DNA of 64,000 nucleotides, taken from Euryodendron excelsum (taxonomy: Eukaryota > Streptophyta > Magnoliopsida > Ericales > Pentaphylacaceae). Positions 10,510 through 22,819 of the stretch are shown here, piece by piece. Under the pieces are notes generated by a model. The model saw nothing but the letters and a program-made list of their open reading frames with translations. It was not told where the DNA came from and did no database searches. The position numbers and the translations under genes were made by a program. The stretch lies in assembly GCA_033060915.1 (NCBI GenBank), contig CM065392.1, positions 10,397,501 to 10,461,500 of the forward strand. The letters are read 5' to 3'. Positions within the stretch are counted from its first letter, which is position 1, and each line of letters opens with the position of its first letter.

Positions 10510-10686
10510 CTTTTACTCTTCTGTCTTCTCTGATGGACTTTTTGAACGATTTTTGTTGCATTCACAGAGAGAGAAGGTTATAGGCGTTGATTGAATGATT
10601 TTTGGAGGCTCAGATGGAAAGCAGACGGTTGGTTGAGAGGGGACTATCAACGATAGCTGGATAGCAGATAAAGGAAAGAGAAATGA

Positions 10687-10698
10687 TAATATATAATG
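10687..10698 (-). promoter_or_regulatory. TATA-box candidate for the glutaredoxin-like gene
   Basis: The minus strand reads ATTATATATTAT about 295 bases upstream of the ATG. A start site ~30 bases further on would give a ~260-nt leader containing the GA tract. Not confirmed by any transcript. Confidence 0.4.
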
Positions 10699-10739
10699 GA
10701 CTGTAGAAGTTGAAAGTAGAAGACGCACCTGTTTTTGTT

Positions 10740-12276
10740 GGGCTTGATGATGACAATTTATTAGAGTTTATGTTGGTAATCGGCTCACCTACCGACCCTA
10801 TCCGCCATACTCAAGCTCCAAACATGACATTTGTCCTGAAATGGATTCAATAATTCAGGTGCATTTATGTCAATAAAGCAAAGACGTCTATTTTTAAGAA
10901 CTCCTTTCCTCGCCTCTTGATCTGCTGTTGTAGAGTTTGAGCCCTTTCTAATTCCTAAAACAACTTCGTCCTTTGTGTATAGGTAAGTTTGTCTCGTGAT
11001 TAGGTTTTACGTCAGGTTTTTATCCCTTCTCTCTCATTGTTGTGAAATTTAGCAATCTGTCGAAATTATTGAGTATTCTAGCGTAATCTTTTTTATAAAA
11101 AAAAAAAAAAAAAACTTCGTTCACTCTTATAAAGGATCACTCTTGCTTTCTGTTTTTATTTTTTTGATCATTTATATAAGTTTTGGATCCGCCTAAAAGT
11201 TTGGCACAAGTATGTTTTTACTGTTCATTTCATTGGATATGGATGACTTAAATGCTTTTGGTTTATGAATGCACTAATCAACGACTCCCCAAGTAAAAAA
11301 CAAAGTCTTGAACAGGTAATGTGATATATCATATATGAATTTAACATCCAAATTTCTCTACCGATTTGAGAGAGAAGACTCAATTCCGAAACCGACTGCC
11401 AACGCCTCGATTGCTAAAAAAATTAACTTTAACCTTTGTCATTTTTAAGGACTTCCACAATCTCCAGTAATCAAATACCGAAAACTATGAAGAAAGTAGT
11501 TTGTTGGAGAGAATGAAAACAAAATGAAACAAGAAAGAAGAAAAAAAAAGAGAAGAAAATTTAGAAAATATTTTTCATTTAAGAATTTTAACTCATTTGT
11601 AGTCTTTACTAATTTTCAGAATCTTACTTGCCTATAAAAGCTTGCTAGAAACGATGGAGAAGCAGTTCTTTGGAGATAATGAAAATCGGATGAAATAAAA
11701 AATAGAGATTTTGAAAATCTTTCTTGACTTTAGAATTCTTAACTGAATTGAACACTTGTGAGTCTTTGGATCATTGTATGGACACATGGCAGGTGGACAG
11801 TTAAAGTCCGGAGGAGTAAGCAGGATTGGAATTTGGAGAGTAGCTGAACTGTTTATGTTTGGGAATTTTTTTGGGCATTCCTTGGTTGTTTGGACTCTGG
11901 AGAATGTTTAAGCTTAAAGATTTTGCTTTGTCAATGAATTCTGTATTTGATTTTATCTTCTTACTATACCAGCACTAAATCTCTGCATTAAATATCAAAA
12001 AAATATTTTTGTAAAAATAATTATTAAAAATTTTATTTTCCATATCTTTGAATTAATTATGGTTAACTAAGTACAGTTCAGACAAGAGGCAAAGAGTAAG
12101 ACATAAAAGCTCTATTTAGGGAACAAATGAAAAACAATAACTATTTTGGGTTGAATATTTTAGACACTTTGTATCAAATTAGTTAGTAGTGGGGGAAAAG
12201 GTGTTACAAGAATAACATTATAGCCAGTGTATCAAAGTAATAAAATTTACTAATGCTTTTTCAGTAAATAAAAATA

Positions 12277-12308
<32 letters not shown>

Positions 12309-12839
12309 ACAATAATTGGATTAATTAATTCTTCATGGATCAAGCCACGATTGGTCACGGTAATATTTCTTTGTAAATGCGTGGTGTGGTTTTTTTCTTC
12401 TGCTGAATCCTTATTTACATTAAGAAGAAAACAAGAAAAGAAAAGAGGAAATCCTCATAGCATATAAAGTTACTTGTAGCATCAATTGGCCTTTGCTTTA
12501 AGCCAAAGCTTGTGGGTATTTAAATAGTGAATAAAAAATAGAGATTTGAGTCTAGTAAAGTTAGTTAACCAATAGTGTTGGCTGTCATGTGTAACTAGGA
12601 AGGACGTCTATGCACCAGTGGAATTTTTTTTGGCCTAAAATCACGCATGAAAGTTGTCATTGCAATAATAACGAGTAGATATCTCATTCTTGCACATCTC
12701 TTGTTTCTAAAATATTAGATTGGATACCCATTCTATATCATGTGCATGATATGATTTACTCTATTTTGCGTAGATCATTCTTTTGCACTCTTTCTTTAAC
12801 ACGTTTAACGTATTTCTTTTCGTAAAAACCATTCCTAAT
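10740..12839. other. intergenic, low-complexity and AT-rich
   Basis: No gene supported. It holds a poly(A) run near 11098-11114, a pair of diverged local repeats (about 11485-11620 and 11650-11760, sharing a 'tagaattcttaactgaa'-like core) and a TA microsatellite at 12282-12309. Confidence 0.5.
12282..12309. repeat. (TA)n microsatellite
   Basis: About 14 uninterrupted AT/TA units. Confidence 0.95.
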
Positions 12840-14240
12840 AAGATATAGGCTTATCTAAAGGAAAAGCTACCGTAAGCTCGAACTAGATGTAACTTCTTTA
12901 TTCACTTATTTTTATTGTTGCTGCTTGTAAATTTTCTTCTAGAAAAGACAACGTAATTAACACCACATGCTTGGATTGCCATTTCTAATCTTTTTACATT
13001 CCTTTTTGGCTTTACTTGCCTTCTTTTTATTTTATTTTATTATTATTTATGACAAAGACATAATTTTGGATATTATAATTGAAATATTTTATTTTATTCA
13101 CATAATTGAATTTAGTTGCCTTGTGAACGTTGACACTATTTTAAATTGTTTTTGGCTAGAATGTTTTAGTTAGAAATGGTCTAAACGATTGTTAATAATT
13201 ATTAATTATCTCCATTATGTTCATTGGTCCCTATGTAGGTTCCTATTAAACTAAACTCTCAAGAACCCCTTACTATATTCCTTTACATTATACATACTAT
13301 TATGCTTACTTGGCAAGCAATCCATGTCTAAAATAATGAGGAAGACCAAAAATTTTAAAAAAATAAAACAAAACAAAAAGGATGAGATGCTAGTAAAAAA
13401 CTAAAATAAGATATGAAAAAGTAGGATAAAGAGGAAAAATAGTCTAGTGATTAGGTAGTACTGAGTGCTCGGTAATAATTTTTATCAAATAGTGACACGT
13501 GGTGTGTGTTTACATTAGCAACATGAATTTGTGCAGTAGTGGAGAGATTTTTAAAGAAACACTTTAGATTTTGCCATGTTTCTCTTCATTACACCACAAA
13601 TTTAGGTTAGTGATATGTTCACTCACCATTTATCACTATTTGATAAAAATTACTATCAAGTATTCAGTACTACTTAATCACAAATATTTTTTTTTTGATA
13701 AAGAGGGTGTATAAGAGAACGATGTCTAGACACATGAGTAATTAGCTGAAATATTGGTTGCTGAAATTTTCAATGCATGTTCTTCTGAAAAGCAATGAGT
13801 TCAACTAATCCATATGGTAGTCTAATTAAGATCATGGTTGAAGCCGGATACATGGGATATCAATTTTACCTTTTCTTGCTTTTATTTACCTTATGGCTTA
13901 CGTGGTTAGGTGCAATGTCTTCTTCTTGCTAACGACATCTTAATTGATGGCACATGTTTGGTTTTACCATTTTCTAGTCTTTCTATAATCCTTTTCCCTT
14001 TAATGATCACTTGCTTTTACTTGAGTGATAAAGACATCACTTTGGGATATCTTAATTGAATGTCCATAATGAAAGCAACAAAAATAGAAAAGTGGAAATT
14101 AGCAATTTCACTCCTTGGTTCTATTCTAAAATTGTGTTTTTTTTTTTATCTGATATTCCAAAATTGGTTTTGGTTAGAAATGAATTGTGTAATCTCTCAT
14201 GATAGTTAATTGTCTTTTATTGGTAGGTCACAATTTTATG
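12840..14240. repeat. diverged ~1-kb-spaced duplication
   Basis: About 12955-13240 and 13945-14230 align at low identity over several blocks. Examples: CACATGCTTGGATTG against CACATGTTTGGTTTT, GACAAAGACATAATTTTGG against GATAAAGACATCACTTTGG, and TTAGTTAGAAATG against TTGGTTAGAAATG. An old segmental duplication or two copies of an unknown repeat, with a MITE in the space between. No coding frame is conserved. Confidence 0.5.
13447..13681. mobile_element. MITE, 235 bp, ~50-bp terminal inverted repeats
   Basis: The left end GTGATTAGGTAGTACTGAGT and the inverted right end GTGATTAAGTAGTACTGAAT stay similar inward for about 50 bases, through TAATTTTTATCAAATAGTGA. No coding capacity. The TIR does not match Stowaway or Tourist motifs I know. 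A target duplication is not clear. Confidence 0.75.
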
Positions 14241-14680
14241 CACGGTACTTAATTTGGATCACCTTGTTCAACTTTTTTTTTTTTCCATCCGAAACTCTTT
14301 TCTCTTTTTGTTACATTTTTATAAACTTTTAGTTTTGCTTTTTAACTTTTTTTCATCGAAAACTAAAAAAGAGCTGGCAAAAAGCCGTAAGCTCCACGAT
14401 CATGTCGGCGTACAAGTCAATCTAAATGCCACACTAAAAGGAATGATCAAAGCTTTATATTCTCACTAGGTGTCAATATGTGTAATGCATGAGACAATAA
14501 TGGTTCTTTAAATTAATAATAGAAATGTGATAAATAATTAATTAAAAAATCTACAACAATTAAGAATATTATCCAAAATTGACAATTCTAATTTGAAGTA
14601 ACATTATAAATAATTTTTTCTTTCGTGCAAGAATATTGACAATTCTAAATGAATAAAAGAACTTGTAAAACTTTAGTGTG

Positions 14681-15774
14681 TTAATCACTATAGACTTTTG
14701 CATAGGTATTATCTTCAATACTCTACATGAAAGAAAAAATCAAAACATAAATATGGTTATTGTAAATCATTAGATAATGTTATGACATAGTTTGTATGTA
14801 ACAATAATAACATATCATACCTGATGTATAGGATCAAAATGTTGCTTTTTAGTTGGAGCAGTGATACCTAAAAAAAATAAAAAAAACCTTTCTAGAACAG
14901 AACAACAAAATCAAACGAATTATAACACTAATTATATTGGTATATATACTGAATATTATAGCCCCTGGAACCATACAAATTGTCATAAAAGTTCCCAACA
15001 ATCAAAATCTAAAAACAATGATACATATACATACACAATGACTTAAAAGGCAGTACCAAACAATTTGTACCATTTGAAGCCCAAAACCTACAAATTTCAA
15101 TAATATCCAGTAAAGAATTAATGTTCGGATGAGGTCAAAAACCACATGAAAGGTTAAAAAGAGATGAAAGGCAAAGATGGTATGAACTGAGTTTGCATAC
15201 AACTAATAAACTATAATATAATATACATCAAGTAGGGGATGAGAGGAAGGAAGGCAGTGAGGACAAAAACTTTTGTTGTATAAAGAGTTATTTATGTATA
15301 ATATATAGAAAAGCTAGAAAAAATATTTTTATTAGTGAGAAAGGGACTGCATTGATCTCCATCGATGATAAATTCACCATATAAAACAGATCCAGTTCAT
15401 AATTTGTCTCCAAATAGAAAAAATTCCACAAAATCTTTCCTAGTACTAAATCAGACCCAATTCGAATTTGCACCCACATGATACTAGAAAACAACAGTTA
15501 CAACATAGATTCAGCCAATTACAAGTATTAAAAGCAAAGAACCTTACTGGGGGCCCAAAAGCAAAAGATGCAAAAGGGTCAAGAAACCTCCCCTCCTTAA
15601 GAAATTGAGAGGCCTGGGAATCTAACAAAAAGATTGAAAAGTTACAGAGTCAAAGAAAGGAATGCAGCAAAAAAAAAAAAAAAGCAAACAACAAAACCAA
15701 CCAAGTAGCAAAACTGTCTATATTAAAAAAGAATAAAGTAGAAGTACACTCACAGAAAGAAACTGAGCAACAAA

Positions 15775-15807
<33 letters not shown>

Positions 15808-15857
15808 TTACCTATGTCTAGAGTGCAAGAGGAAGAGAGAAAAACTAATGGAAGCAT
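14681..15857 (-). CDS. candidate five-exon small-protein gene, unrecognised
   Basis: Split gene inferred from splice sites and phase. Exons on the minus strand: 15857-15812 (MLPLVFLSSSCTLDI, donor ATAG|GTAATC), 15621-15548 (DSQASQFLKEGRFLDPFASF..., acceptor TTTTTGTTAG, donor CCA|GTAAGG), a 10-nt micro-exon 15483-15474 (YHV), 14867-14821 (ITAPTKKQHFDPIHQ, acceptor TTTTTTTTAG, donor CAG|GTATGA) and 14722-14681 (SIEDNTYAKVYSD, then TAA). Lengths 46+74+10+47+42 = 219 nt keep one frame and give 72 aa. An in-frame stop precedes the ATG, and the leader is CT-rich (15858-16020), as in plant genes. No family recognised; the N-terminus is hydrophobic but short. The micro-exon and the 64-nt second intron are the weak points. 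Otherwise exon 3 could read on to a stop near 15451, ending the protein at about 51 aa. Confidence 0.42.
15781..15807. repeat. (GA)n microsatellite
   Basis: A run of about 13 GA units lying just inside the first intron of the candidate minus-strand small gene, so it is a CT tract in the transcript. Confidence 0.9.
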
Positions 15858-16952
15858 TTGAAGGGTTAATTTGGGGTTAAGGTTGAAGTTTGGGGAGGGA
15901 GATCAGAGGTTACATTTTACCTTTTTTAATAGATAACACTCAAAGTCGAAACTATAAAGTCAGAAGAGTTTTAGAGAGAGAAAGGGGGAGATTTTTAGAG
16001 AGAGAGAGAGACGGTGTACTTAGAAATTGGAGATAGAGACTAAAGTGGGTAGTACCGGGCTCATCTAAATCTAAATTAAATATCCATCTTGAAAGGCATA
16101 CTATCTTGGAAAATTCTCTCTTCATGGGTTGCTCCTAATTATATATATATAATTAATATAGTGAATTAAATAAAGAATAAATTCAATAATTATCTAATTA
16201 GTTGTCTCTGTGACATAATATTTTAAAAATATCAGAATATTTAGAGCGTCACATGAGAGAGAGACAAAATATAGGGCAAACACAACTTATATATGTATAT
16301 ATATATGATGGGGATAACAATTTTTTACGGTGCATTGACATCTTGATGTGTTGCAATCTGTACATAAACATGCAGTGCTAGTATGCCTTTTATTAGAATT
16401 CGGAAAACGGTAGTATTTCTATGCAACCAAAAAATTCATATTAAATTTTTATATAGGTTGATGGATTAAATGAGAGTATTTCACTTGACAACAAAACACT
16501 CATTACAAGACCTTTCAATTACAAAAATTTCATAACCATATCATTATTGTAAAATTTTCTATACAATATTTTTTTTAAAAGAATAGCATTTTTTTTTTTT
16601 ACCTACAAATAGTCTGAACCACCCCCCCCCCCCCCCCCAAAGTAAAAAAAAAAAAAAAAAAAACATATCAAAGGTAATCAGATGAATTGATTACGCAAGG
16701 GAATGCAACATGACAAGCTTCATATCTGTGAAGGTCAAACTAAGCAAAGGCTACGCAGTGTCGCAATCTACTTGGTTCATTTACAGCTACATACGTTGTT
16801 TAGTGTTTGCTTTGTTACTTCCCTTCTAATAATACCAATAAAATTCTTACCTTTTATCAATTAAAGAAATAGAAAATTATAGTAATAGTCTCTATGATTT
16901 TATCTTACTTTTATTTTAGTTTCCATTATTTTAATTGCAACAAATTTGCCCT
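15858..16952. other. upstream region of the small gene, then AT-rich spacer
   Basis: 15858-16020 is purine-rich on plus (CT-rich on minus) and fits a 5' leader. Beyond it there is no gene: AT-rich sequence, a TATATATA run near 16290-16310, the C17 tract, and from about 16866 a partial direct copy of the foldback unit. Confidence 0.5.
16622..16663. repeat. C17 tract followed by an A-rich run
   Basis: Seventeen cytosines, then AAAGT and about 20 adenines. Homopolymers this long are rare in AT-rich plant intergenic DNA and are also prone to assembly length error. Confidence 0.9.
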
Positions 16953-17943
16953 TATATTTAAAGAAACCTACACAATCGACCTAATTTGGGGCAGACGTCT
17001 TAGAAATAGACGGAAAGAGAAAAGAGTGCACGTGCAATCTATGTGATATTTTTCACTGCAAAATAGTAAAACTACTATCTCTATCTCGTATTAGATATCA
17101 AATTATAGTAATGGTTCCTGTAATTTCACATTAATTTTATTTTAGTCCCTGTTATTTCAATTGCAATAAATTTACCCTTTAATTTAAGAAAACTCGTGAA
17201 ATTGGTCTAATTCGTCTAAAAAACAGATGGAAAGAGTGCATGTGTAATATGTATGGTATTTTTTCAAGACAAAATGGTAAAACTATGCAATTCTTGCTCT
17301 AACCCAGTCCATGCTACTCGCATAACACTGTAGCGGCACACAAATTAAGGCTAGAAAATTGGGAGTTAGCCATTGATAACCACTGTGAGGCAATTGGTTA
17401 TTGATAGGGACGTAATGGATATGGTGTGATCGGTTAATATGTGCAAAGTAATTGAATTATATTTGGAACATAATCCAGATATTGCTGGTTCCTCACAGTG
17501 ATCGTCAATGGTTACTTTTATAAAACTCACAATTTTCTTGCCTTAATTTGTGTACCGTTATAGTGTTATGTGAGTGGGGTAGACTGGGTTAGGGTAGAAA
17601 GTAGATAGTTTTACCATTTTGCCTTGAAAAAACATTACAAGGATTGCACGTGTACTCTTTCCATCTGTTTCTGAGACGAATTGGATTGATTGCGAATGTT
17701 TTTTTAAAATTGAAGAGCAAATTTATTGCAATTGAAACAATAGGGACCAAAATGAAACTAATGTGAAACTCTATGGTCCATTACTATAATTTGATATCTA
17801 ATATGAGATAAAGATGGTAGTTTTACCATTTTGCCTTAAAAAAATATCATACGGATTGCGCTTGTACTCTTTCTGTTTGTTTCTGAGACGGCCATCCCAA
17901 ATTGAACCGATTACGCAAATTTTTTTAAAGGGTTAACTACGTT
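16953..17943. mobile_element. foldback (long inverted repeat) element, ~1 kb
   Basis: Two arms of about 440-450 bp in opposite orientation (16953-17390 and 17491-17943) around a 100-bp loop (17391-17490). Inner arms: 17100-17390 pairs with 17491-17792 (for example GATAACCACTGTGAGG against CCTCACAGTGATCGTC). Outer arms pair through GATATC at 17094-17099 and 17793-17798. Each arm holds two tandem diverged copies of a ~210-bp unit with a TTACCATTTTGCCTT-type core. A third partial copy extends left to 16866. No transposase; non-autonomous. It resembles Foldback or MULE-type long-TIR elements. Confidence 0.75.
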
Positions 17944-18646
17944 TACCATCCTTACAGTTTACACCTTGTCCTACTTTGCCCCTTGTACTCCCAATTTCAC
18001 CAGTCAACATCTCACACTTGTGGTCAAGCTTCAATGTGACCTTTTTGATGGACATCGTTTGAAATCTAAACAGAAAAGACCCACGTGAGTTGTGCGTGCA
18101 TTGCTGCCTGGGGCTTTATAGACATTTTGCTCTCGATTCCTACCCAAATACTAGGGCTTTTACGGGGGGTTATTTAGTTGGTGATGCTTGACGAACAGGA
18201 AAAACAGAGGAAGAATATGGAAAAGGAGGAAGAGAAGAAAAGGATGGAAGGAAAGATTTGTACTTGTGGGAGACCAACTCACATGAGGATCTCGTGGACT
18301 TCTGCGAACCTAGGCAAGAGATTTTGCTATCCAACTCACTAATCCCTATTCAATAATGTTTACTGAATGTAATTTTGTAGAGTAGTTGAACTAAAATAAA
18401 TGAACAACTGCCAAAAGCTAAATATCCATTGCTTGTGCTAAAGCAAATTAGGAAAAATAATAACATCCATTGTAAACATAACATGTTTATGACCCACATT
18501 TTCACAATGTGCTAAATATCCAAAACATATTTGAAGAGTTGCCTAACACAATATGTAGGCAAAAGGCAACAACTATTGATTGTCAATGTCTATGACCCAT
18601 AAAAATATCCAAACCATCCTTCAAAGCCTAATTCTTGGTTCCTTTA
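17944..18646. other. repeat-like segment holding a GRF zinc-finger remnant
   Basis: Begins GGGTTAACTACGTTTACCATCC directly after the foldback arm, a phrase typical of plant dispersed repeats. Apart from the small frame at 18184-18342, the rest (18343-18646) holds short local repeats (ATGGATATTTAG/GGGTCATA-type phrases read on minus) and no gene. CTTTA at 18642-18646 is the expected left TSD copy of Copia-2. Confidence 0.45.
18184..18342 (+). CDS. GRF-type zinc-finger fragment, 52 aa
   Basis: Short frame with a charged helical lead (QKQRKN/EKEEEKKRMEG type) followed by KICTCGRPTHMRISWTS and NLGKRFCYP. This fits the plant GRF zinc finger (CxCG ... SWT ... NpGRrFy.C), found both in DNA-processing proteins and very often in plant transposon-borne genes. 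Stop TAA right after the last Cys region. Probably a fragment carried by a repeat rather than a host gene. Confidence 0.45.
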   Translation: MLDEQEKQRKNMEKEEEKKRMEGKICTCGRPTHMRISWTSANLGKRFCYPTH

Positions 18647-19056
18647 TGTTGGGGACTGTGGAATTGTGAGACCCTAATATCATAATTTTATAAGTAGCTA
18701 ATTACATTTATTATATGGTTAATTGATATGTAAAATTATATGGGTGCATATGTGTGTGGCATGTGGCAATTAGTGAGTTAGATGGTGAGATGAGTGATGA
18801 GTCATTAATGAGTGTGTGCATGAGATACTTAAGGGTGTGAGATACACTCTTGTACCTATTTTGTCTTGCTAGTCACAAGAGAAGTCAAGAGAAAAGAGAG
18901 ACTTTCGGTGGAGAGAAAGAGAGAGAAGACAAGAGGAGGACAAGACTAGTGGAGAGACAAAGAAAAAGAAAAGCTAGTGGAGTGTGAGTGGCCTAGCACC
19001 ATTGGAGAGAGAAGAAGAAAAAGAAGAGAGGAAATCAAGAGTTGTTAGCTGCCATC

Positions 19057-19087
<31 letters not shown>

Positions 19088-19090
19088 AGA
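19057..19090. repeat. (AT)n then (GA)n microsatellite
   Basis: AT run at 19057-19077 continuing into GAGAGAGAGA, inside LTR X. Confidence 0.9.
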
Positions 19091-21221
19091 GGAAAGAAGA
19101 GAATTCGAAGAGAATACAAGGAGAAAACTTGTGTCCAACTTGTATTCATCAATTGAGGTAAGATTCATCATGTTCTTGCTTGAGCTATTGCATTTTCATG
19201 GTTTAGTACATGCTAGTATGTTTGATTCCATGAGAGGAGGTGGAGGAAGATGATGGAAGAGAGGGGTGGTTGGGGGTTTCCATGGTAGAAGCCCAAAGTC
19301 TTCGTATTTTGCATGAAGGAGTTATGCTTGCTATTTTATGACGAATTGGTTTAGCTAAAAATATTATTTCTAGATGAATCTTTGAACACTTAAAGTTAGG
19401 GTTATAAGAGTAATATAAGCTTTGGTTTCACTCAAAAATATTGTATTTTCAAATTATGGTGAATTTTAAAAGTTGGACTATTATTATTTAAATCTGTTAC
19501 CCTAATCTGCGACTCCTACCTTGACAGCAACAGTCGACCAAGTTATAGTAGTCAAAACGTTGTGAAATTTTTAACGTATCTATTATAAATTATATGAGAG
19601 TATATACCAAATTCTAGGTTAGTTTAATGTCATTTCACTATGTTAAGAACTGCTCAATGATAGACCATCTGTAGCTAAATTCTCACTTTTGCAGCACTGT
19701 CCTGTTTTATAAAATTTCAAATAAATATTTAGGTTTGTTCAAAAAATATGAAATTTGGGTTGGATACACTACTACTAAAAAATCTAGTATTTGCGACGGC
19801 ATGGTGCCGTTGCAAGTGGCTATTTTGACGTCGCAAAAGGTCATTAGCGTCAAGGATGTGACGACATTTTCGGCGACGAAATTGCTAGCGTCGCAAATAC
19901 ATTTTGCGATGGCCAGGTGACGGCACGGGGCACCATTTGCGACGGCATAATCCTTGTCGCAAATACCAGTCGCCTTAGTATAATTATTTGCGCCTGTTGA
20001 TATACCAACGATATTAACTTATTAGCGACGGTTCAATGCCGTCGTAAATAGCATCATTTGAAACCAGGAAAAAAGTTTTAGCGACAGCAAAACCCGTCAC
20101 AAAAAGTTGATCATTTACAGACAGCAACCACATTTGACACTTTTTGCGATGGTTTTGCACCCGTCGCTTGTACTTTGTAAAAAATAAATTCCACCCATAA
20201 ATAATGAATAAATTTGTACCTTTTTTTTTTTTTTTTTTAACCTGATAGAATGTAAAATTAACATTATACAAATAACAAAATCATTATACTAATGACAAAA
20301 TTCATTCATTCATTCATTCAAATCCAAATATTTATAAATATGTCTAATAAAATAAACTAGCACATATTTTACACATTGTCTCCAAACAAACATTATCTCC
20401 CATTACAATTCATAAAATAAAAAATTATATATAGTGCCTCACAAAATACCATTACAAATCCATAATCCATAGACAAAAAGAGAGTTTTAAGTTGATCGCA
20501 AAATATGCTGATAAATAAATAAAGCATGATCGATCTATTCCTTGCGAATAACCTGAAAAGAAAAAAAAAATATTAGATAAAATAATGAACATATCAAAGA
20601 CAATGGACATTTATCACATAAATTCACTTGACATAAGATATGATAGAACTACATTGAAACTCAATTACTGAAAATGACAGAAAAAATCTAATGATTTTGT
20701 ATAATCGGATAACAGCTAGGGATTTAGCTAAAAATTAATTCAGTGAAACGGGTTACTTGCCAAATGCGTCCTTTCTGCACAAATTACAGATATCATGCTT
20801 ACTTTATACATGAAGTCGTGTACTGCTCCATTATTGAGATTCGGGGCATTAATACAGTTTTAAAACTGCATTTACTACCATTATCACAATTCCATGAACC
20901 ATATAAACACTAGATCTTAAAGATGAACCAGACAGATATTACACTGATTGCGAGAAATTCCAGTCAATCCCTTTGGAAGATCATCAGTGTTGTCAGTTTT
21001 CACTTCTTCAATGATGATTTAAGTGGATTCATTAGAGAATATCTCATGACATTTTCAGGACCACTTTAACTACCAACAATCCTAAACTAAGTCTAAGTTT
21101 GCATTCAAAACAGAGAATCCAACTAAAGAAATATAATCAAAGCATGAACTTGAACTGAACATTTTGTTTTTCTTCTTTTCGGTATTCAATTAAATAGGAA
21201 TGAAACTATTGTGTCTAGATT

Positions 21222-21780
21222 GACGGACTTTGGAGCCCGTTTTGGGATTTTAGTACCCAAACTGCACGGAAAACTTTATTTTTTTTTAAAAGTTAAGTGT
21301 AAAAAATTCACAACTCTCACCCCGGGAGTTCGGCGATCGTGCTGTTTGTTTCCACACGTCACTCATGCCTAGACCTTTCTACGTGTCAAGTTTAATGGAC
21401 ATCCGAGTCCGTATGGGGTTTTAGCACCCAAGCAGCTCGAAAAAACTTGTTTTTTTTAAAAAGTGAACGAAAAATAGAGAAAAAATAGCACAACTCTCAC
21501 TCCGGGAGTTCGGTGACCGTGTCGTTTATTTTCACATGTCACTCATGCCTAGACCTTGCTACGTGTCAAATTTAACGGACATCCGAGTCCGTATGGTGGT
21601 TTTAGCACCCAAGCGGCTTGGGAAAACTTGTTTTTTTTAAAAAAGTGAAGGAAAAAGAGAGAAAAAATGGCACAACTCTCATCCCGAGAGTCAAAGGACC
21701 GTGTCGTTTGTTTCCACACGTCACTCGTGCCTAGACCTTGCTACATGAAAGTTTGACAGACCTTGCTATGTATCAAGTTT
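21222..21780. repeat. three tandem copies of a ~181-bp unit
   Basis: Phrases recur with a 181-base period: CACAACTCTCA at 21309, 21490 and 21671, followed each time by GGGAGTTCGG or a variant and by CACACGTCACTCATGCCTAGACC. The third copy is more diverged and ends in a partial repeat of GACCTTGCTA. GC content is higher than in the surrounding DNA. Lies inside the CACTA element. Confidence 0.88.
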
Positions 21781-22787
21781 TGAATCTCCAAGCAAAGGAT
21801 ATAACATTTGTTTCTATTACAATATTTGATCAATCAATATTCTAGTTTGTCGCTATCAGCTATAACATTGTGGCCAAAGAAGGGAGTAGAAAGATAGAAA
21901 TCTAGGGGAAAAAGGGCAATACTTTCCAGATTAAAACAATAAGAATAACAATGGAGTCCACAGTCACCTCATCAAAATCAACTCCACACTTTCCCTAAAA
22001 TGGATTTTAAATTGAAGCCACTAAGTTTTCCTAAACTAACATTTGTCATCAAATTTTGCAAATTGAATATATATAAAGCCAAATGCAATTTTCAATCTTA
22101 AAAATTTCTACTAGAACATATGCTAGGAAAAAAAATTAAAGAGAGATATACTAAACTTATAACAGTAAGATCTTAATCAATGATGAAAATATAAAGTCCT
22201 AATAGACCAACAAAAAACAAAAAAGAATACCCAAATTCATTTTTAAACTAAAGTTATAACAATAAGATCTTAATCAATGATTGTTAAAATAAAGTCCGAA
22301 TAACACAATTTCTAGTAGTGATATCAAATCAATTTATTGTGTTTAGGTGGATTGCAATTATGTAAACTCTTGACAAACTTAAGGTTGTATCAATGTGCAG
22401 AGCATTGCATGCATACTTGCATAACAGAGAAGTTGTCAGCTATGGTTCTGCATCCAGGTGCCAGATCCACCATCTAATCACTATCCCAGAAGGGAACTCA
22501 ACTAAGAATGGTTTACCCTGAGCTATGCTACATAGAAGCACATTCATTCTCTTTATCATAGAAATACTATCTATTCACCTATCACAAAACACTAGACGTA
22601 ATATAAAGGTCAACATGAAACTATACAAAATTATCCAAGAGAAATTACATTTTACCATCTTAATAGCTCCTTGAATATATATGTTTGGAGATTGATAATG
22701 TACCAATGTAAGAAAACTTCTATATCATTACATCATGGGAATATACAAAACCATAAGTGATAAGACCGAACCACATTACATTATGTA

Positions 22788-22797
<10 letters not shown>

Positions 22798-22819
<22 letters not shown>
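22798..22819. repeat. (CT)n microsatellite
   Basis: About 11 CT units inside the CACTA element. Confidence 0.9.

Noticed and set aside
10124..10561. Frames of 145, 74 and 71 aa overlapping the 5' end of the glutaredoxin-like gene
   Set aside because: Shadow frames; they run through the TC/GA tract and have no independent support.
16866..17943. Possible long microRNA precursor
   Set aside because: Arms of hundreds of bases with tandem sub-units fit a foldback transposon. No single conserved ~21-nt pair stands out, so I did not call a MIR gene.
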